This document shows, one piece after another, positions 1 through 11,964 of a stretch of 64,000 bases of DNA. The stretch lies in contig CM049309.1 in NCBI GenBank assembly GCA_026874595.1, positions 8,767,076-8,831,075 on the forward strand. Direction: 5' to 3'. The notes beneath the pieces are model-generated. The model worked only from the letters and a program-made list of their open reading frames with translations, searched no databases and had not been told where the DNA came from. Source of the stretch: Sipunculus nudus (taxonomy: Eukaryota > Annelida > Sipuncula > Golfingiida > Sipunculidae). The position numbers were made by a program, and so were the translations under genes. Every line of letters starts with the position of its first letter. Position 1 is the first letter of the stretch.

Positions 1-387
1 GCAACTGTTGGATCAGAACAGCAACAACCCATACTTGAAAGCTGGTACAGAAAAGTAAATGTGGCTATTACTTCTTTCTCTGCACTATCTGATATGAACA
101 AAATTTGGAGCAACAAAGCTGTTAAACAGTAAAATAATTTATATAAAGACTTAACAGACCATACAACAGATTTAATATGCATTTCAAAACATAGGTTTTA
201 AAGATAGGACCACAGCTTGATGAAAATATTGGATAATAGACATATGCAAGCACATTTTACCAAAATTGTTCAAAATTAAGGAAGACTGAACTTTCTAGGG
301 TGGCCAAACAGATAAGTCAATGGTCACTCATGGCTGACTTTCTCACAAAATACAAGATTATCTTCTAGTGTATGATGTCACACTAAC

Positions 388-504
388 CTTGCGCTTGTCC
401 TTCATGGAGCCCCTGCCCATTACAGACATCTTAACCCCAGTCTCCTGCTGCAAGCGCTGTAGTGTCACTCCCTTCGGCCCCAGCAGCCTCCCAACAAAGT
501 TGAA
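388..504 (-). CDS. KHDRBS: KHDRBS-like exon 3 (KH domain, first part)
   Basis: 117 bases, exactly 39 codons, between acceptor TTGATTTTCTAG and donor AAG|GTTAGT. It encodes [12 protein letters not shown] with the KH GXXG loop as GPKG, then [20 protein letters not shown]. This is the most conserved stretch of the STAR KH domain, and the identification rests mainly on it. Confidence 0.9.
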
Positions 505-3500
505 CTAGAAAATCAAGAAAGGTCTCACGACTAGGCACATCACACTACTGCAAGCTCAACACCAGTACTACAATATATTTAATAGTTTAACACTGAATCA
601 CTGCAATGACAAATTAAACATGTTCTGACAAGGATAAGTGTCTTTATACAAATTCTTCAACATATCCATTAGAGGTGACATTTCGACAACCAGAACCCCC
701 CCCCCCCCCAAGTTTTACCATAAATGTTATAATAGGTTATACATATACATGAAAATAACCAAATTTGCTCTTTGTAAAATGATCCAGTAAAACCTTTACC
801 ATAAACATCCCAGATTACATTGAAAAACAAGAGACCCATGGGTCACTGTGCTCAGCTGAAGCTGACCTTGAAGGAAAAAATCTAAAATAATATCAGAGGA
901 AGAGGTAATATAGGCCATGGTTGATTGATATGATTTTTTAGTAATACAAAATTTGTATTGATGAGTAAAAAATTGTTGCAAGTAATATTTTGTGACCTAG
1001 CCATGCGTTTCCTAATGTTGAAACTAAAGCATGTGAGCAGTTTGTGAACATAAGATCTATACTGTTACCATGATCATTGGTTGGCTTTTTAATAAACTGT
1101 TGACAGCTCAGGAGTTTACCAATTTGTTCAATTATATTTTTGTTATAATATATTATTAAATATATATTTTTTATTTTATAAAATTAATACAGTTGCAATA
1201 TTACTAACATGCCCAGTCCAAAGGTGCAAGGACTTTGTGGTGGTGTGTGTTGGGGGTGGAATGTTAGGAGTTACAACATCTGTTTATAATTTCAGGAAAT
1301 TCATTTAATTCAACGGTGCTTATAGGATGAGAAAAGTTTATTTCCAATTTCTGAATATTAAAAAATGGATAGACAGACTGGTAGACAAACAAAGCTGATC
1401 ACTTTATCTCCCATTCTGCTGAGGTAGGTTTGGGCCAGGTACTTGAACTCTACCAAGGTACACAATTCAGAGAACCTGTCAGGACCCTGATGGGTAGGAA
1501 GTACCTTGTACCTGGAACTGAAGTACCTGTACCTGGTATAAGGAAGGTACTCAAGGTACATGTGTGATACTGGAAATGGACACCAGGCTACTAGTACAAA
1601 GCTGTATACCCTGTCAAGGCAGTTACCCATTTCAGGCAGGGGTAATTATCAAGCATTAATGATTAATCCCTTCTGCCTTTGAAGCTGAATTGGCTAGGAC
1701 AAGTCACTGGTCATCTTCCAGCCTCCATCCTTTGTGGCATAATTAACACAAGTAAGAAGCAACTAGCAATTGATATGAACAGGGTTGCTCACATACCCCA
1801 TGTAGATAGTGGTCTAGTATACACAGAACACTAGTGAAGGAAATATGTATTATATCCCTGAACTTTCAGCTAAACTTCATCCATTTATCACTTTTATTTA
1901 AGGCAGTCAAGTATATTTGCAAAGAGTATTTTTCCTAAAGACATAGGAAGTGATCAGTAAATACTATTTAATATTATTTAAAGCCTTTCTTCTATATCTT
2001 TCAATCACATATCAAGACGAAAAATATATGCATTTAATTTATGTTTGGATGGTTTTGAAAAGTACCTGTACTAAGGTGCTTTCTAGTACCTGTACCTGGG
2101 TACTGTCTCGTGTACCTGGTCCCAACCCTGTTCAGAGGCAGAAAAATATGAGCAAATGTTTACATTAGAGGTTTTTCCTCAATACCTCGAAAGAACAAAG
2201 ATGCAGTGACCCAGTTTTCGGTTTGGTTGGAGATCTTCAGGACATCTAACAGTAAACCATATTTTGGATTCATAGGTCCAACAGTTTTTAAAACATGGCA
2301 GTCAAATGGACAGACAGCCGGACGACTGACCATAACTATAGCTCGGATGACTAATAGTCAGCCAAGCTAAAAATAGCTGTATACAAAGTTTGCCAAAAAT
2401 GATCATAAGGGATATCCATCCCAATTCTTAACACATTAACATCATAAGCATACAATGAATAAAATAAAATTTGTCCTACCTGCAACTCCTTCTTAAGAAG
2501 TAGGCATACACTAAAGCAAGTTGGTTAAAAAGCTTCCCTAAGATCACACTCTTATTAAACTTTGTATAGATTTATTAATTCATCCGTCTTAGTATTGTAA
2601 TTTTAAAATAGCATGATGACAACATGTGCCATCAGTCCCAGAAGGCACAAATGGAAGCTTGGTCAGAGATAAAATACAAACCTAGAGCTTTACTATTATC
2701 ATTTTTATTTCTTTTTTAACCAAATAATATTATATTAATAATATTATAATGGTTTTACTTTCTGAAAACAAAACGTGTCATAAATGACTGACAACCTGAA
2801 CATAACAAACCAGGGTCTATTAATGCAAGATTTATTCTAATTTAAAGCCAAGAAACATCACATTCCAGTCATCTGAACATTTATAGATCAAATTTAATGA
2901 GGAATATTAGATAATAAAGAATACGGATTGTTAACTCAGGTTAAACAATTATAAAAATTTGTTCAAAAATTAAAATGTTACGCTTGTATTAAAGAACTTG
3001 GAACAAATGAATAAACATGTAACAAACAGATTGATGGCATGCAACATCACGGTTATTTCTATACAATATACAGCTACTTGCGCTATTCCTCAACTACATA
3101 CCTTGGGAAATTCTTTGGCTGGGATGCGAACCTTCTCAGCAAGTTTTATATTTTTATCTTTCAACACTTCAACCCATGCTTGACCCCCTTTAGCTCCGCC
3201 GCTCTGAATTCTGTCAATTTCTGTGGAGAACAATTAAGTAGGCATGGTATGCGCAGGGTCAGGTTTCAGCAACACTTCTGTTGCGCGGGTTTTTTTGCAT
3301 TTGGTGTTGGTTTTTATATGCTGACTGCTGGAAGACACTGGATGAAATTTTTGCACATTTGGTATTAAAAGGCATCAACTGATGGATAAGATTTGATAAA
3401 TTTGCCAATGGGTGTTGAATAGTTAAAATACATAGTTGAAATTTCAGGGCCTCTTTTGCCCGAAGTTTTATTAATATTACTTTACAGGTTATTGACTTGG

Positions 3501-6500
3501 TTCTTGGAAAAGTGTTTTCTTTTTATTTGGTAAAAACAAACTTTATAGATTACTCATTATCATCTTAATGGTCACAAAAAACATGCTTCAAAAGCCATGT
3601 CAACACAGGCTAAATTTAATTTATAGGCATGTCACATCCATGTATTTAAAGATGAAGGGGAAAACACTGTTACAGCCAACAGTATCTTTTACTTTTAGTG
3701 ACAGTTCTGCATTAACTATATGGAGGAAACAGCTGGTTTGAGACAATTATCTCATAGGATATCAAATCGTGAGTTTGATCGCATGATTCAAGGACCCAAA
3801 CTTGTATATTCAGATGAATGTAAATGACACAGTACACTGATAAAGTCATCAGCTGAATCATTCTTGTATTGACAATCCTTTGGAAAGGCATTTTATGTAA
3901 AAAAGCCATTTCTTTGTAAAACTCGCAAGTCGACAGACCTGATACAATAATGCAAGGTAATAACAACTAGATGTGGTCGGACAATGGTCCTCAGAGGGCC
4001 CCGTGTTTCTGCTAGTGCTGGACTAGTTTACATATGAGTGAAAAATTAAGTTAAATTTAAAAAATATCACAAACAGAAACAGGTTTTTATCAATATGCTT
4101 GAGGGAAAAAATCATACTGGATTAAAGAAGATATGTCTGAAATAAGGTGTGCAACAGGCATGGGTCAAGTACAGGGGGTCATTACTTGAGTACAAATACA
4201 AGTACTGCAGAATTTGTCAAGTACAAGTACAAATACACAATTTTTCAATGTACTTGAGTACAAGTACAGGGGTCTGTACTTGAGTACAAGTACAAGTACT
4301 TTTAAATAAAAAAGCAATTTTTCTGAATATTTATTGATAAAACAATTACTTATATTATACACACTGTTACACAGTCAGATATCAGTACTGGTACACAAAA
4401 AAGTGGGTTGATGCTCCAATTGCTGAAAGTTTTTTTTTTGTTATTCTAGGTAATCCAGGGTGACAGTCTTGATTGCCTTTCAGTATTTATATACACTATT
4501 ACACAGTCTTGTTTATTATAAATAATTAAAATGAAACTTTGAAAAGCATATCTCACTGATAATAGGAAAATATAAATAAGGCAAAACTTCTTTTTCTTTA
4601 GGTAGAATTACTTAAGACATGCTGGCTGGGTTAAGAAAGTACAGTGTCACAGATATTTGCATATTTCTTTATATTTGCCTGAACCGATTACTAATCAAGC
4701 ATCGATCAGTTTGCTTAAACCGATGATCGATTATGAAAAAGGAACCGACTCCCACCATTAATACCAACCTGACCTTCTCAGTTACCATGGCTAATTAACT
4801 TACTCAGCAGAACTATTAAGTGGATAGTGTTTCCACATGCTGTTCATATAATCAGGTCTGAGGACAGACTATTACAGCTTTTTCCATGTAATAGTAATAG
4901 TAATAGACTCAAAAATTTGAGCTGTTATAGTAATAGAAAAAGAAGGCAAAGTAATAGAGTATTACATATTACTTTCTATTACTTCCTGTGAGCCCCTTGA
5001 TCATGAAGCATATCAGCAAATAATGCTGAACAGACTCAGTTCCTGTCCAGTAATTGCCCAGGATGTGCCTATTGTGGAGGCAAGCATGGGCCAGCTGCCA
5101 CATTCCTGGTGACCACTGGTGCTAATTACATAATAGTACTGGACAGAGTAGGTCACAGCCAAATAAGTTACCTGGCACAATCAAACCGTTGATTAGTAAA
5201 CCATGGTTAAACAGAGGCTTGTTTGATGTTAAATAGTGTAGGCTATTATTATTGTGACATGTACATCTTGTCTCACATCCATCAATCAATATGCTCTGTA
5301 TTCAAAATAATTTTACAAAAATACATGTACTTGACTAGTACATGAAATGTACTTGTTTTTCAAGTACATTTTTAGCAAGTACAAGGACAGTACAAGTACT
5401 GTACTTGGTAAAAAGTTCCAAGTACAAGTACAGGCTAAGTACTGAAAATTTTGTACTTGAGTACAAGTACCGAGTACAAGTACTTGACCCAAGCCTGGTG
5501 TGCAATAAAAAATCACCAAATGTAGTCTGTTAACCAGGGCTGGTAAAAAATCCACTTTTATATGATTTTTGACTTTTTTTATTTAAATTGACTTTTAATG
5601 ATTTAATCATCTAATGATGAATTAATCACTTCCACTATTTTATCAACTAAATTAACAGGTTTTATAAAGAAGGTTATTATGACGATATTTCAAAGTCTTT
5701 TAGAAAGTAATATGTACCAGTAGAATAAAAGGAACTTAATAGAAAGTTTTTTGTTATTAAATTTTAACCATTGGCCAACCTGATTTCAACATGTCATCTC
5801 AGGCTGATAATGTACTATAACCGCATAATATGTCTGCATACTTACATTTAATGGCCAATTACCAAAAAATATCAAATTGAAACTAGAATACGGGTAGTCG
5901 ACAAGCGACTACTTGTATCCGCCTAAATCAGAGTGGAACGGGTGAAGTGTTGCATATTAGCATGGATATTTTATCCCATGGCAGACAAACAGATGGGAGC
6001 TGTGCAAACATGGCTGCAGGTGGCGCCACCAGTTTTGCGTATGATAAAGAGCTATGTGAGATTTATACACATGCAAAATTTTGGCCGAATCGGTCAAACG
6101 GTTCCCTAGATATGAGCTTGGATGTCGCAGCGTAAACTTGATTGTAGGTGGCGCCACCTGTCATAAAATCAGAAAAGCTATCCAGGATGTATGTGCATGC
6201 CAAATTTCAGGTGAATTAGTCAAACCACTGCAGAAATATGAGTGATTTTAACCCAAGGCAGACGAACAGATGGACACTGTGCAAACATGGTTGCAGGTGG
6301 TGCCACCATTTTCGGTGTATGTTATAAAGCTCTCCAAGGGCTACATTTGTGCAAAAAAATTTTCCTGATCGGTCAAACGGTTCCTGAGATATGAGCTTGG
6401 ATGTCTGCAGCGTAAACGTGAATGTAGGTGGCGCCACCTGTCATAAAATCAGAAAAGCTATCCAGGATGTATACGCATGCTAAATTTCAGGTGAATTAGT

Positions 6501-9500
6501 CAAGTCACTGCAGAGATATGAGTGATTTTAACCCAAGGCAGACAAACAGATGGACACTGTGCAAACATGGTTGCAGGTAGCGCCACCATTTTTTGTGTAT
6601 GTTATAAAGCTCTCCAAGGGCTACATTTGTGCAAAAGAATTTTCCTGATCGGTCAAACGGTTCCTGAGATATGACTTTTGATGTCTGCAGCGTAAACGTG
6701 AATGTAGGTGGCGCCACCTGTCATAAAATCAGAAAAGCTATCCAGGATGTATACGCATGCCCAATTTCAGGTGAATTAGTAAAGTCACTGCAGAGATATG
6801 AGTGATTTCAACCCAAGGCAGACGAACAGATGGACACTGTGCAAACATGGTTGCAGGTGGCGCCACCATTTTTGGTGTATGTTATAAAGCTGTCCAAGGG
6901 CTACATTTGTGCAAAAGAATTTTCCTGATCGGTCAAACGGTTCCCGAGATATGAGCTTGGATGTCTGCAGCGTAAACGTGAATGTAGGTGGCGCCACCTG
7001 TCATAAAATCAGAAAAGCTATCCAGGATGTTTACGCATGCCCCATTTCAGGTGAATTAGTCAAGTCACTGCAGAGATATGAGTGATTTTAACCCAAGGCA
7101 GACGAACAGATGGACACTGTGCAAACATGGTTGCAGGTGGCGCCACAATTTTTGGTGTATGTAATAAAGCTCTCCGAGGGCTACATTTGTGCAAAAAAAT
7201 TTTCCTGATCAGTCAAACGGTTCCCGAGATATGTGGGTTTATGTGTGGAAACAGACGCACAAACGGACGCAGAGGGCAAAGGAAAGGTCAGAGGTCAAAA
7301 CAAAATCGGGGCGCAGCAGTTCACATGTGACCCGAACATAATCCCGGGTTTCGGAAAATTCCGCCCAGCGGTTACGGAGGAGTTCTCCGGACACCTACGC
7401 GGCGGGGGCGGCGGCGGCGACCAGCTGAAAACATAGTATCCGCAAAACTCTGTTTTGGCGGATACAATAATAAAATTATGTAAAATACAGTGTTTGAATG
7501 ATCTGTCAGTCTTCTCTACTTAGTTTAGTTTATGAGAATAGAATGTTTGGCATGTTAATTCCATGCAACATTGCTGGTTTTGTTCACCACTACTGGGTCT
7601 TTATCCATTAGAATCTAAGTAAATAATTCTGCATATCTTCCTTTCATTTTATCAGTTTATTTAAAAATAATGCAGCATTGGAAGACAATCTTCTTAATAA
7701 AACAGCTGGATAGTTTATCATGTCCTGTATAGGAAACAGGTTGCCAAATTAACTTGAATGATAGAGTAAATACTGAAGTATGTATCATGGTCAGTGTAAA
7801 TACAAAGCTTACAACAAATAATTTCAGACTATTTTGAATATTTGTACCAGAGGATCTGCAGTGGTTGACTTTTATGTTATGTAATTCATAATGTAGTAAT
7901 ATCTATCACATTTGATCAATTAACTTTAAAAAATTCAATTTTGATGATTTTATGACTTTTTACAGAGATTTAAATCATGATTTAAATCAAGTGATATCAA
8001 TCATACCAGCCCTGCTGTTAGCCATATTTGATTTTGAGCAAGTCTGTAATTCAATAGGTCTGGAGCCCTAATAGGGACCAATGATCCCTGTAAATTTGGT
8101 TAAGCTGAAGTATGTCGTTTTTTAGTTATCACCCACGAAATATAATTAGCAATTTGACAGTGGTGGCCATATTGAAATTCCAACAGGTCTGTAATTCAGG
8201 TACCATCATCCCTGTGAATTTAGGAAAGCTGCAGTGTGTTGTTTTTGAGTTATTGCGTGCAAAAGAAAATCAGCGATTGGGCTGTGGCGGCCATATCTGA
8301 ATTCCGACAAGCCTGTAATTCGATAGGCCTGGAACCATCATAGGTACCAATCATCCCTGTGAATTTGGGAAAACTGCAGTATGTTGTTGTTGAGTTATCG
8401 CGTGCAAAAGAAAGTGTCACTGGCCGAAGGACAGACTGACACGGTGATCACTATAGGGCACCACTTGTCAAGCAGAGCCCTAATTAAATGGGGATTGCAA
8501 CATCCTGAATATAAAGCCTCAAATTCCTGTGTGTGCACTGGAAGACCACTATGACCATGCCATGTATGAACCACTGAGCACTCAGGTGCTGAAAACAGCA
8601 GAACAAAACTGCCTCAGAGATCAAGTAAAGCATGTTTTATATGACCATCAAAACGATAATCTTTCACAGTCACTTAACCAAATAATACAGAATGGTAAAG
8701 TTTAAAAAGCAAAATGACAATTAATATAAAACTACTTTTGAACTTTTAATACCATTCTGCAAGAAAACAACCATGACACTGGTAATTCAGTAAAGTTAAT
8801 CATTTTGCGTCCAATATGTTTACCAGTTTCTAATGGATGCATGCTGCACAGATTTATTAATAACATATCAGCTGTTACAAGATACCTGATCAATATAAAA
8901 GAATTTATCAACTGTTAATTAAAAATTTACATTTGCTAGAATATGTCTCCACAGATATAATGATTAAAAATTTGCAAACTAATTATTATCAACATTAAAA
9001 TATTGGAAAAATTAAAGATCTTTTCAGCATGAACAAATTTAGATGCATCAAGAAAAACTTATCACAAATGTATTAACCAAGGAACAAAAATTTGTTAAAG
9101 ACTCATAATCATGACAATTATGCATTTCAGTAAAGTATCATTTGGCAGATAAAATATTACCAAGTCTAAATAAATATGACAATTGACTTTACACATACAT
9201 GTACATGTTATGAATCATTTTAAAACAACAAATAGTTTGTGTAAATAAAATTCTTTTTCTTTCACAAAGACATGGATTAAAAGAGATATAAAAATCCCTG
9301 ATTAAAATATAACAGCAAAATCCTGCATTTCTCTAATTTCCTCTCTCATGCTTAAAATTAGAAATTTCAGCTCCAACAGACATTTTTGAAAATAACCTCT
9401 CACCCATTTCGCCCCGGCAGAACCATATTATCTTTTGCAGAGATGGAAGTAGGCACTATGTTATTCATGGGAGGAAGCCCTCCAGACTGGATTTCTGATA

Positions 9501-11515
9501 CAAGCTCCACCAAGGGGTGTTCCACCTTTTGGCATTTATAAATGCCTGTGCCATAACAGGGTGCAGAGATTCCTACATTTTAAGTGTTCCCTAGAAGTGA
9601 GACTATTCATGCACATGTCTAGTGCTTTGGACAGCATTATTTATCTGAATCAAACTTGGCCCATAACTCAATCCTAACCAAAGTACTTCGTTATTCCCAG
9701 GTTTTTTGTCATTGAAATCATCTATGTTAGGTAAGGTGGGAAAAAAAATGTTTAAGCACCTAATTGAAACAAAACAATAATGAAGTGCTGATTCTTTAGT
9801 TATTGCTTTAATAGCAAATTACAGGCTTACTTTTCTTATAAAAGCCCATACCTTGCCACAGAAGACGTTAGTTGACCTTAGCAAAGTACAGGAACAAACT
9901 GAAAGTAGCTTGCCTTTTGTTCATTGGCACTATTATAGTCACTGTGCGAATGGCTAATCGCAAGTATTGGCGAGTGTTGAAACTAGACCTTGAGCACACA
10001 GAATGAACTGTCTCAACCTTGCAGCATGCTTCTGCAAAACTGATAGCTACAGAAGATTTCTGAACAGCACAGGCAAAAAAAAAAAAAAAAGAATTGGTTT
10101 AGAGGTTATGATTTAATCAAGTGTATCTGGACCCCCCACCCTTTTTCATCAAATGTAACCTTTTTAAAGGGTTTCAGACGAAATTTTCATGTCCTGTATC
10201 CCCCTGTTTAATGGCTATTCATCAGCCCTTCTGGGTTTGACCCCCACCCTTTTCCTAAATCCTGGATCCACCCCTGTGAATGCAATTAAATGCATCAAAT
10301 ATACGATGCATTGTTACTCCTCTTGATAATCAAGGTAACAATATTTTCATTTAAAACGTCTCACTTAGAGTTCATAGTCTGGGCAAAAAAAATACTCAAT
10401 GAACTTTTCCAGTAAATTTCTCAGTTATTCAAGGACTTCTGTAAAAACTGCTACATATGCGACACTTCACTAAATTATAGATTATAACACTAAAGGGAAT
10501 CTTTCTTTAAAACCTTAAGCTTATCATGATTAAGCCCTTAAGTTTAACAAGAACATGGTGTGCAAAATGCAAGGAAGCAAATTGGCATGCACCAGCCAGA
10601 AAGTTGCACATTTTACAGAATAAAGATTATCATCCAGTAATGTTTTCATCCACTGTCTTAAAAATGAAGGTAAGATAAACCGAATAAAAACACAAATTAT
10701 TTTACATTTTAATCCCAAAAGGAAGAAGATTTCAACCTGCCAACCTTCCATATAAGGACAAAAACAAGTGACACTGAACACCCCTTGGTGGAACTCAGGA
10801 AATCTGTCGTTCTTAACAAAACAGAACATTCCTACCACATCCACTGGTCTTTACGTAGCCTCGGTTATATTTAATTTGACTCAAGCACAATTTGATTACT
10901 GATACACGCGTGCGTGCATCACACTGCACAGATTGATTTAACCAACAATTGTGTTTTAAGGTCTTTGGCTTTCGCTTAAAAGTAATTTCAAGGTCGGTCA
11001 TACTTCTGCGAGGCTCCGGCTCGCTCAGAACTATTCAAAATCAAATGGCAAACAAAGGATGTTTACTGAATAATTTAAAGTCAGTCACTGCAAGAAGCAG
11101 CCTTTCCTTAGCTTTTTAAAAGTAAACGGGGGACCACTTTATAACATATATTAATGTGCAATATTCTCCATTGCATTTCAAGCGTTTTGAGTGAATTTTT
11201 TATTATTATACGTTTTAGATCGTGCCCCCGACCCCCGCCATGTGCGTGTCCTATGCAGCCATCTTGGCTTATCTTCTCAGGCGTGCGTCAAGGCGGGAAT
11301 TAATCTATGCGTGCGGGCAAAAAAAAAAGCTCACCTTCAGAAACCAATCGTCCTGCATTCGGACAGTTCAAATCTAACAATTTCTTTTTCTCCTCTTGCA
11401 ACTGAGACAAATATTGTTCATTGTTTTGCTGGACATTAGCCATTCTCTGTCCGTTCCCGCCGAATGCCATCTTTCTCCAAGACGTATTCTCCTCTAATGA
11501 ATGAAAGGGATCCAT
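388..11515 (-). CDS. KHDRBS: KHDRBS/Sam68-like STAR RNA-binding protein, 5' part of gene
   Basis: Gene span on the minus strand; the rest lies beyond the left edge. Coding exons are 11515-11335, 3220-3102 and 504-388, with introns of about 8.1 and 2.6 kb. All junctions are GT-AG and keep frame: exon 1 leaves one base, which joins AA to give Glu, and the exon 2/3 junction falls between codons. Order: a QUA1-like helix ([19 protein letters not shown]), an [10 protein letters not shown] linker, [10 protein letters not shown], then the KH start [19 protein letters not shown] with the GPKG loop and the METHYL-site-free [17 protein letters not shown] segment. Known for the family: dimeric STAR proteins bind U/A-rich RNA and control splicing in the nucleus. 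The rest of KH, QUA2 and the Arg/Gly tail are not in the window. The sequence does not separate KHDRBS1, 2 and 3; Quaking is less likely because the linker and KH start match Sam68-type proteins better. Confidence 0.85.
505..3101 (-). other. KHDRBS-like intron 2
   Basis: AT-rich intron with no credible exon. It contains a GTAC-rich hAT-like element (1425-2130) and a short fragment of a dispersed repeat at about 2190-2375, ending in ...ACAGCCGGACGACTGACC and a GCTCGG/AGCCAAGCTAAAAA tail. That tail recurs at 15755-15845 and 59540-59625. Confidence 0.6.
1425..2130. mobile_element. Degenerate hAT-like non-autonomous element with GTAC-rich ends
   Basis: The ends are inverted copies (left AGGTTTGGGCCAGGTAC; right, reverse-complemented, CAGGGTTGGGACCAGGTAC), followed inward by arrays of ACCTGTACC. 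The flanking octamers TGCTGAGG and TTCAGAGG match at 6 of 8 positions. The architecture resembles the element at 4155-5497 but is older. No transposase. Confidence 0.5.
3102..3220 (-). CDS. KHDRBS: KHDRBS-like exon 2 (QUA1-KH linker)
   Basis: 119 bases between acceptor TTCTCCACAG and donor AAG|GTATGT. It encodes [16 protein letters not shown], then [15 protein letters not shown] and RIPAKEFPK, matching the segment just before the KH domain in Sam68-like proteins. It begins with the last two bases of a Glu codon and ends on a complete Lys codon. Confidence 0.88.
4155..5497. mobile_element. Non-autonomous hAT-like element with perfect 8-bp target-site duplication
   Basis: The terminal inverted repeats are CAGGCATGGGTCAAGTAC (left) and, reverse-complemented, CAGGCTTGGGTCAAGTAC (right), one mismatch in 18. 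The direct octamer GTGTGCAA flanks both sides (4147-4154 and 5498-5505). CAGG termini plus an 8-bp duplication are hallmarks of the hAT superfamily. Just inside each end are arrays of the palindromic unit AGTACAAGTAC/GTACTTGAGTAC. The 1.3-kb interior is AT-rich and encodes no transposase. Confidence 0.8.
5883..7462 (-). mobile_element. Helentron-like non-autonomous element (HINE type), nested copy
   Basis: Read on the minus strand it begins TCCGCCAAAACAGAG after a host A. It ends with a hairpin GTCG-CTTGT-CGAC, then CCGTATTCTAG followed by T, the CTRR|T 3' end of Helitrons. A subterminal inverted repeat TTGTATCCGCC[T/A]AAA.CAGAGT sits at both ends, which is typical of Helentron/HINE elements. 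The interior holds 280-bp tandem units. No Rep/helicase is encoded. The opposite-strand copy at 13036-14195 shares the boundaries. Confidence 0.65.
6200..7230 (+). repeat. 280-bp tandem repeat inside the Helentron-like element
   Basis: The landmark TGCAAACATGGTTGCAGG recurs at about 6280, 6560, 6840 and 7120, a strict 280-bp period with few differences. Each unit carries the 12-bp palindrome GGTGGCGCCACC or a close variant, twice. Open frames here are by-products of the unit. Confidence 0.85.
8030..8480 (+). repeat. Short degenerate tandem repeat
   Basis: Three imperfect copies of about 125-150 bp share GTCTGTAATTCAATAGG..CTGG, ATCCCTGTGAATTTGGG and AGTTATCGCGTGCAAAAGAAA. The block ends GGACAGACTGACACGGTGATC, similar to tails of other dispersed repeats in this window. 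Confidence 0.6.
8481..11334 (-). other. Remainder of KHDRBS-like intron 1
   Basis: AT-rich intron. Apart from the candidate exon at 9404-9494 I see no coding signal. A diverged fragment at about 10125-10277, ending ATCCTGGATCCACCCCTG, resembles the CAGGGGCGGAT element ends found elsewhere. Confidence 0.5.
9404..9494 (-). CDS. Candidate alternative or poison exon of the KHDRBS-like gene
   Basis: Inside intron 1, between an acceptor-like TTGTATCAG and a donor-like ATGG|GTGAGA. Spliced after exon 1 it reads in frame [19 protein letters not shown] and onward, resembling the start of exon 2 (EIDRIQSGG). It leaves two bases, so joining to exon 2 would give GGA AAT TGA, an immediate stop. It could be an NMD-triggering exon, or chance: the neighbouring CCACCAAGGGGTGTTC recurs inverted near 10780, so the area may be repeat-derived. 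Confidence 0.25.
11335..11515 (-). CDS. KHDRBS: KHDRBS-like exon 1 (QUA1 region)
   Basis: First coding exon. Two in-frame ATGs are possible, at 11515 and 11470. The second (start MAFGGNGQ) has the stronger Kozak context, AAGATGG, and is my preferred start. The exon carries the QUA1-like [14 protein letters not shown] stretch and ends ...RLVSE plus one base at donor AAG|GTGAGC. Any further 5' UTR upstream of 11515 is not delimited. Confidence 0.8.
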
Positions 11516-11729
11516 ATGAAAATGCCGGCAAGCTTGGAACTACATTCACTCTCAAATTACTCCGCTCGAAAATATTTCCTCGGATTACAACGTTTATTTG
11601 TTTGAATTTCACAGTTTTATAATATACAGAGATATTTTCTTGGATAACCACAGCATAACATCTCACAATGTATATTTTGAATATGATTTACTGTTTGACA
11701 GCTTACCTTGGCTTATTTTGTTATGATAA

Positions 11730-11795
11730 ATAGATCAAAGATTAGCCAATAGAGGGCGCTTTTACGTGTAAGCTTTTCGTCATGCAAATCACATG
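11730..11795 (-). promoter_or_regulatory. Putative promoter-proximal motif cluster of the KHDRBS-like gene
   Basis: About 215-325 bp upstream of the likely start codons. On the minus strand it contains an exact POU octamer ATTTGCAT (11782-11789) and an inverted CCAAT box, ATTGG (11746-11750). The plus-strand string CCAATAGAGGGCGC (11746-11759) differs at one position from the common vertebrate CTCF core. Motif matches only. Confidence 0.35.
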
Positions 11796-11964
11796 GTGCA
11801 GCACGCAGGTGCTGGGCTTTAATTATGCGGAGATAGTTCATGTAATAATTTATGCCTCAAGCTATTTCTCTGTAATCTCACACAATAAATAAACAATTTT
11901 AAATACAATGAACTTTTTGTTTTGCTGTAATACAAAGTTAATATTGAAAACATTTTTTTTAAAT

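Larger units (their letters stand above)
5535..8014. mobile_element. Second hAT-like element, split by a nested Helentron-like insertion
   Basis: It begins CAGGGCTGGTA and ends TACCAGCCCTG. The flanking octamers are CTGTTAAC (5527-5534) and CTGTTAGC (8015-8022), 7 of 8 identical. Without the nested element (5883-7462) it is about 0.9 kb of AT-rich non-coding DNA. It starts only 29 bp after the target-site duplication of the preceding hAT-like element. Confidence 0.7.

Noticed and set aside
6216-6997. Three near-identical 70-73 codon minus-strand frames
   Set aside because: By-products of the 280-bp tandem unit in the Helentron-like element; identical at the DNA level, so no protein selection is implied.
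6000-7140. Regularly spaced GGTGGCGCCACC palindromes suggested a CRISPR-like array
   Set aside because: Eukaryotic DNA; the 'spacers' are themselves repeated, so this is a tandem repeat.
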